Shown here: positions 58,984 to 64,000 of the stretch, piece after piece
Position numbering within the stretch: position 1 is the first letter of the stretch
How the letters are laid out: every line of letters starts with the position of its first letter
Assembly (NCBI GenBank): GCA_021018815.1
Contig: JAITYX010000053.1
Location: 2,294,001 to 2,358,000, forward strand
Length of the DNA stretch: 64,000 nucleotides
Reading direction: 5' to 3'
From: Talinum fruticosum
Lineage: Eukaryota > Streptophyta > Magnoliopsida > Caryophyllales > Talinaceae
The notes under the pieces: model-generated
What the model was told of the DNA's origin: nothing
Databases searched by the model: none
Seen by the model: the letters and a program-made list of their open reading frames with translations, nothing else
Translations under genes and position numbers: made by a program

Positions 58984-59290
58984 AGGACAAAGAAGATAGT
59001 ACCGGAATTTGCAGCGGTAGTTAACAGAGAACGCAACACTCTTCGCCGGAAAGAAACACCGGTGACCGAAGACACCGGCGCGGAAGAGGAGCGCAGACAC
59101 CGGCGCCTGAGACGAGCGAAGACATCGTGTGAGGCGAGAGCGAACCGGAGCGGAACCGGAGCGGAACCGGAGCGAAGACCGAGGACACCGGCGCCGGAGG
59201 AGAGCGACGATGTCGGCGCCGGATGCTGCTGCTGAAGCCTTAAACGCCGGAGGGAAGGGATAGGAAGGAGAGAGTTAGGGATTGAGAAAT
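58984..59290 (-). promoter_or_regulatory. GC-rich candidate first (untranslated) exon of element B
   Basis: A sharply GC-rich block contains repeats of cggagcggaac and accggcgcc units. It lies just inside the right subterminal repeats, where En/Spm has a GC-rich untranslated first exon that is a methylation-sensitive control region. On the minus strand a GT donor (cctg|gtaattt, near 58983) ends the block. The plus-strand ORF across it is composition-driven. Confidence 0.45.
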
Positions 59291-59545
59291 TGGAGTCCCG
59301 TGAATGTGAACTGCTGAAACCTTATTTTTTTGGAGTTAGCGTCCAAAGTTAGCGTCGGACGCCATTTTCGGAAGCCAATTAGCGTCGGATTCGTAGTCCG
59401 ACTCTAAAATCGGACGCTAATAGAGTCCGATTTTTTTCCGACTCAAATAGTGTCTTTTTAAAATCCGACACTAATTTCGTCACTATTAGAGTCGAATTTT
59501 GTTGTGGTCTCTAAATTCGACTCTAATCGCAAGTTTTTTGTAGTG

Positions 59546-59694
59546 TGACTAGAGTATGAATTTTGGAGAGGGGAAGAATAATTAGTGATCGGGCTAGGAC
59601 TTGATGTAGAATTGGTAGGTCTTGATATAGAGCTTCTTAGCCGAATGATTTTACGACCTCCCTTGGTTAGACCTTTCCTAGAAGTACCTAACAT
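59546..59694 (-). pseudogene. N-terminal exon of the element A TNPA-like gene, cut by element B
   Basis: It starts MLGTSRKGLTKGGRKIIRLR and continues Ser/Thr/Pro-rich until the TGA target triplet of element B. Basic, low-complexity N-termini are usual for these proteins (compare MPRTKGFALNRG in B). With B and one copy of the triplet ignored, the same frame stays open on the far side for about 30 codons. Confidence 0.6.
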
Positions 59695-59914
59695 GTCAAC
59701 TTAAAAACATATACAAGTTTATTCACATAAAACATAATGAGTTCAACTCAAATAAACCATAATAAGTTTAACAAAAGCTATAATAAATAAATTAAAGCAC
59801 AAATACTATAATATTCATTAAAAATACATGATCACCATAAAATGTTCACATACAAAATAACAAAGATAATAATCCAAGCAAATAGAACAAATTTAAAATA
59901 AAAATGAAGCATAA

Positions 59915-62900
59915 CTACTCATCTTCTTCTTCTCTCTCATCAACACACATTTCATCTTCCATTTCTTCATCTTCATCGCTAATGAAATCCTCAAACTCCT
60001 CCTCCTCCTCCTTTTCCTCCGGTGCTTCAAGTACATCAAGTATGTTAATGTTAAGATCTTCATAATATCCATGATCATATCGCAAGTTTCGAATTGATAC
60101 ATCATGCTCTACTATAGCATTCACATTAGACATGTTCTCCTCTTGATATGCAACCGGCAACATGTATTGATTATCGACTCTAGACCTTGGTTTAGTTTTG
60201 ATGACAACCCACCAATGTAATTTCTCCCTAGTTTTTTGTGGATACGACATGTAATAAACTTGAGTTGCAACTCTAGCTAATATAAATGGATCATATTTTC
60301 TATATCATTTATCATGTCGAATCTCAACTATTCTATAATGGTTGTGCACTCTCATACCACGATTTAAAGTATTATCAAACCACTCACAATTGAATAAGAC
60401 ACACCTCTTAACCGGCTCTCCTGGATATTCTATTTCAATCACTTCTTTAAGGAGTCCATAATATTCATTTTCATAATCCCCTTCACCCGTCCCTATGACA
60501 CATACTCCATAATTCATGGTTGTTTTCCCTTCACTCCATTCATGAGTGTGGAATTTGTAGCCATTAACAAAGTAAATAGGATATGTAGTCACAACTTTCA
60601 AAGGATCCATAGCTATTTGACATAAGTATGTATAACAATCCATTCGCCCTAGCTGAAGTTGTTTAACCTATATCAAAAAAGAAAACATAAAGTTAATAGA
60701 TGTAACAATGATTAATATGTTATACTTTAATATTTCTCTAAACTATTTATGTTTAATCATAGGAAAACTTACATTATCCTTAAACCATGGTATAAATTCA
60801 TTTGCAATCAATCCATCTAAATCCTCATCGGATATAAATGAACATGATCTCCGTTTTTGTTGTTTAAAGAACCCGCATTCTTACTTATGTGAGTAATGAG
60901 CAAGAAAACTTCTAAAACTATAGGCTAAATAACTTTACTTTGACTTTTGTAATGCATGATGTACTCACTCTATATAAGGTTCAACCTCATTGCAATTTAA
61001 CAAGATATGCAAGTGGGCAGCTTTATATTCTCGGTCACTCAAGTACCATTTCCCTTTCTTACCGGCATAACGACCTTGTAGTTCAAAAACGGACAATGTC
61101 GGTTGAAATTGGTCATTGTTGAGTTCATATTCGTTTCGTCTGGATCTAGTTCTCATAGATGGTACATTGGACTCAAAATAATACGAACAGAAGTAAGTAG
61201 TCTCCATGTACAAATACGCCTCACATATAGAGCCTTCAACACGAGCTTTATTTTTTACCATTTTCTTAAGCTTTCCAAGAAATCGAAATAAAATGTGTTA
61301 ATAAAATCACAAATAATTTAATCCTATAACCACTATATGTAAATTCTCAATTACCTCTCAAAAGGATACATCCATCGATACTCGAATAGGACCCCCAATA
61401 AGTGCCTCTTGTGGCAAATGAATAGGTAAATGCTCCATTACATTGAAAACCCCGGAGGAAATATACGTTCCAATTCACAAAGAATTATAGGGATATTTCG
61501 CTCCATTTCAAGTAACTTTTCCTCCCGTAAAACAGTTGAGCATAAGTTTCTAAAGAACTGACTCAACTCAGCTAATGGCTTCCATACATACTCAGGTAAT
61601 GAATTAAAGGCCGTCGGAAGTAAAGATTCCATAAACACGTGACAATCATGACTTTTCATCCCCGATAATGTTGCATTACTCATATCAACACAATTGGACA
61701 TGTGAGAAGCATACCCATCTGGCATTCTCAACCCTTTTACCCATTCACACAAGGCTCTTTTCTGTTCTAGTATAAATGTAAAGTTTGCTTTAGGTTTAAT
61801 AACCTTGCCATTCGGACCAACACGAAGCTCCAACTCCGGTCGTCTACAATGTTCCACTAAGTCCATCCTTGCCTTCACATTGTCTTTTGTTTTACCTTTA
61901 ACATCCATGATTGTGTTGAATATATTATCAAAAAAGTTCTTTTCAATGTGCATAACATCAAGGTTATGGTGTAACAAATTCGTCTCCCAATATAGTAACT
62001 CCCGGAAGATACTCCTTTTGGTCCAATTATGGTTCTCACCAAACCCCTCTACCTCAAATTCAATATTCTCAATAATAGTGGGCAGTTGTTGGACATGTTG
62101 CCATATTTGTTCGCCTGTCAAGTGCTTAGGAGGTCTACTTCTATCAACTTTGTCCTTTTTGAATTCATCTACATTCCCTCTAAATGGATGATGCATAGGC
62201 AAAAACAACGATGACAATCAAACCATGATGCTTTCCCTCCTTTCCCTAACCAAAAAGCCTTTGACTTGTGCATACATATTGGACATGCTAATTTTCCATG
62301 AGTACTCCATCCAGACAACATACCATATGCTTGGGAAGTCATTAATAGTCCAAAGTAATGCAACCCTTATTTTGAAGTTTTGCCTCTTTGAGATATCATA
62401 TGTCAAGATACCATCCCATAAAAGTTTCAATTCATCAATCAAGGGTTGTAAATATACATCAATTTTACCCTTAGGGTTCTTTGGACCTAGAATTATGCAA
62501 CTTAAAAACATGTAAGGTGTTGTCATACACATTTCTGGAGGAAGATTATATGGAGTGACAATGACTGGCCAACATGAATAAGTCTTAGAAGTTTGACCAA
62601 ATGGAGTAAAACCATCTGAACATAATCCCAATCTAACATTACGAGGCTCGAAGCAAAAGTAGAATGGAGTTGATCAAATTTTTCCAGGCTTCCCCATCAG
62701 ATGGGTGGTACATCACCCCTTCCTCTCTCCGACTAACATGATGCCACCTCATATGTTAAGCAGTAACTCCGAGATGCATACAATCTTTATAGTCCGGGAA
62801 TGAGAGGAAAATAATGCATCCTTGCAAAAGAAATCCTTTTACGATTCCCTTTACTTGAGTTATGCTCTTTCCATCTCGGTGCATCACAAAATTTACATTC

Positions 62901-63613
62901 CTCCAAAGTTTCATCATCCTTAAAATAGATCATGCAGCCATTGATACAAGAATCAATTTTAATAACACTTAAACCTAGTTTTTTCACAAACTTCTTAGCC
63001 TCGGCGAAATTAGAAGGAACATAGTTGTTGGGGGACATGTCTCTTTGATAAGTTGAGCTACTTCATCAAAGCAAGTATGAGACATATTATAATCAGATTT
63101 AATACTCATCATTCTAAGAGCCATAGACAACTCAGTATGAGTATTACATCCAGGTCACAAAGGTCGTTGAGCTGCATTAAGCTTGTCATAAAACTGTTGG
63201 GCATTTGGATTTGGAGGTTCACAATCTTCTTGACGTGATTCCATTAGATTGTCGACCATTGTTTGAAATCTATCAACCACATCATTATTATTATAGTCCA
63301 CATGTACATTAGAAGAACTATGTCCTATGTCAACATCCCTAGTAGGTTCAACCTCCCCGTGTGAAGTCCAATACCAATATGCATGTTTGAAACCCCTCTT
63401 ATAAAGATGAATTTTGATCTCTTCCGAGGTTAAGAAATATTTGTTCTTACACTTAAAACAAGGACATCTATATTTACCCTCCCTTAGATACACAGGTTGA
63501 AGCCTTGCAAAAGCATCAAACTCTTGAACCCCTCTAATAAATTCATGAGTACACCCTTTACGACCCAAAATTAGTCTATTAGTCATCCATTTACGATGAT
63601 CGGGAATTTCCAT
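59915..63613 (-). pseudogene. tnp2/TNPD-type CACTA transposase of element A, broken
   Basis: It starts MEIPDHRKWMTNR (63613). Transpos_assoc region (RCPCFKCKNKYFL, HLYKRGFKHAYWYW) leads into the Transposase_21 core (63038-62170: INGCMIYFKDDETLEEC, LGLCSDGFTPFGQ, YSCWPVIVTPYNLPPEMCM, VYLQPLIDELKLLWDG, YGMLSGWSTHGKLACPIC). 62217-61438 has HNWTKRSIFREL, HNLDVMHIEKNFFDNIFNT and DUF4218 (MPDGYASHMSNCVD, MKSHDCHVFMESLLPTAF). 61261-60965 is the linker (NKARVEGSICEAYL); 60643-59915 is DUF4216 (FNCEWFDNTLN, WWVVIKTKPRS) with an acidic tail. Lesions: TGA at about 63162 where the family has Trp, TAA near 62786 where it has Gln, and a frameshift near 62380. Confidence 0.87.
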
Positions 63614-64000
63614 ATCCTGTGCGATACAATTAAATAAATAGTCTGTTAATATTTTTCCAAGAAAACAACTATGAATAATCATAACATTTATACAATTACT
63701 AGGTCATAAGTACCTATATTACTAAAAGGAAAACAAGATGGAAAAACCAGAAATTTAATAAGTTAACAATGAAAAAGTTGAGAACATAAGTAAACAAGAT
63801 GCAAATTACTTGTGCTTGATTGATGAATAACTAAGACCTCGGTAGATCACCCAACTTTACGGTACGTCAAACCTGCAATGATTTGCATAACAACATAGAA
63901 TGCAAAAGAATCAACTACATGTAAACTTAAAAAACATGTACAAGATTGTTCATCGACCCTTTTAATATAAGATGAAAATATAAAACTGTAAAAACATACA
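63614..64000. other. upstream region of the element A transposase, window edge
   Basis: AT-rich non-coding sequence, probably leader or intron of the element A transcript. No terminus is reached. Confidence 0.5.

Larger units (their letters stand above)
50754..59545. mobile_element. CACTA element B, complete, 8792 bp, TSD TGA
   Basis: The left end CACTACTGATAAAAC and right end TTTTTTGTAGTG are flanked by TGA at 50751-50753 and 59546-59548. The outer 350 bases on the left and 200 on the right are packed with the 12-base motif ttagcgtcggat and its inverse, the type of array that TNPA binds in En/Spm. Genes are on the minus strand, so the promoter side is the right end: tnp2 transposase remnant (56593-53063), then a TNPA-like gene (52867-51432). 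It is inserted in the TNPA-like gene of element A, so it is the youngest of the three. Confidence 0.92.
48367..64000. mobile_element. CACTA element A, interrupted by B and running off the right edge
   Basis: The left end CACTATCAAAAATCATC at 48367 is followed by arrays of the motif cgagtgggaaa and its inverse tttcccactcg (48400-48740), a subterminal set quite different from element B. On the minus strand it carries a TNPA-like gene (59694 down to 49170, split by B) and a tnp2-type transposase (63613 down to 59915). The right end is not in the window. The triplet before the left end is cat; a matching cat beyond the right end would confirm the boundary. Confidence 0.8.

Noticed and set aside
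58960..59235. 91-codon plus-strand ORF rich in Arg/Glu
   Set aside because: Composition-driven by the GC-rich tandem block; the element's genes are on the other strand.

Overview
This is a nuclear window from a flowering plant, most likely a eudicot. It is AT-rich and has introns with GT/AG borders. Its repeats are typical of plants: copia and gypsy retrotransposons, CACTA, PIF/Harbinger, hAT and MULE DNA transposons, and MITEs. The GTGAGACGGTCTCAC-type repeat ends are ones I associate with Caryophyllales, but that is weak evidence. I found no bacterial-style gene, tRNA, rRNA or CRISPR array.

Only one ordinary host gene is convincing: an intronless STOP1-like C2H2 zinc-finger transcription factor at 38392-39705 (minus). 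Almost everything else is mobile DNA, much of it nested.

Layout. 1-2120: copia remnant (minus). 2120-12560: Ty3/gypsy remnant arranged as internal part, one LTR, internal part. It carries a broken antisense plant-mobile-domain gene with its own TATA box. 12560-15560: a second copia remnant (plus), made of gag scraps and an LTR. 16098-18752: a 2.65-kb solo-LTR-like insertion with a 5-bp target duplication. 19.3-26.1 kb: a four-level nest (Stowaway-like MITE, then a CACTA, then a palindromic foldback, then a second CACTA). 26584-27147: small hAT element full of GACCCGAACCGAA-like repeats. 28682-29112: CACTA-like MITE. 30.1-31.1 kb: MITE cluster. 31982-33936: MULE with an 11-bp duplication. 34692-36471: hAT with a perfect 8-bp duplication. 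38.3-39.95 kb: the STOP1-like gene. 41149-46685: a full-length PIF/Harbinger element with both of its genes, both damaged. 47537-64000: three CACTA elements inside one another. Element C was interrupted by element A, and A was later interrupted by element B, which has a matching TGA duplication at its two ends.

How the genes work together. The transposons carry the usual two-protein sets: tnp2/TNPD plus TNPA-like for CACTA, and DDE transposase plus Myb/SANT protein for PIF. Nearly all these genes are broken. The readable nonsense changes look like C-to-T decay (TGG to TGA, CAA to TAA, CGA to TGA), as expected for methylated silent DNA. The TNPA-like gene of element B is the least damaged. The STOP1-like gene would act in acid-soil and aluminium tolerance and is functionally unrelated to its neighbours.

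All target duplications, terminal repeats and exon borders were read by eye. Edges of the retrotransposon remnants are approximate.
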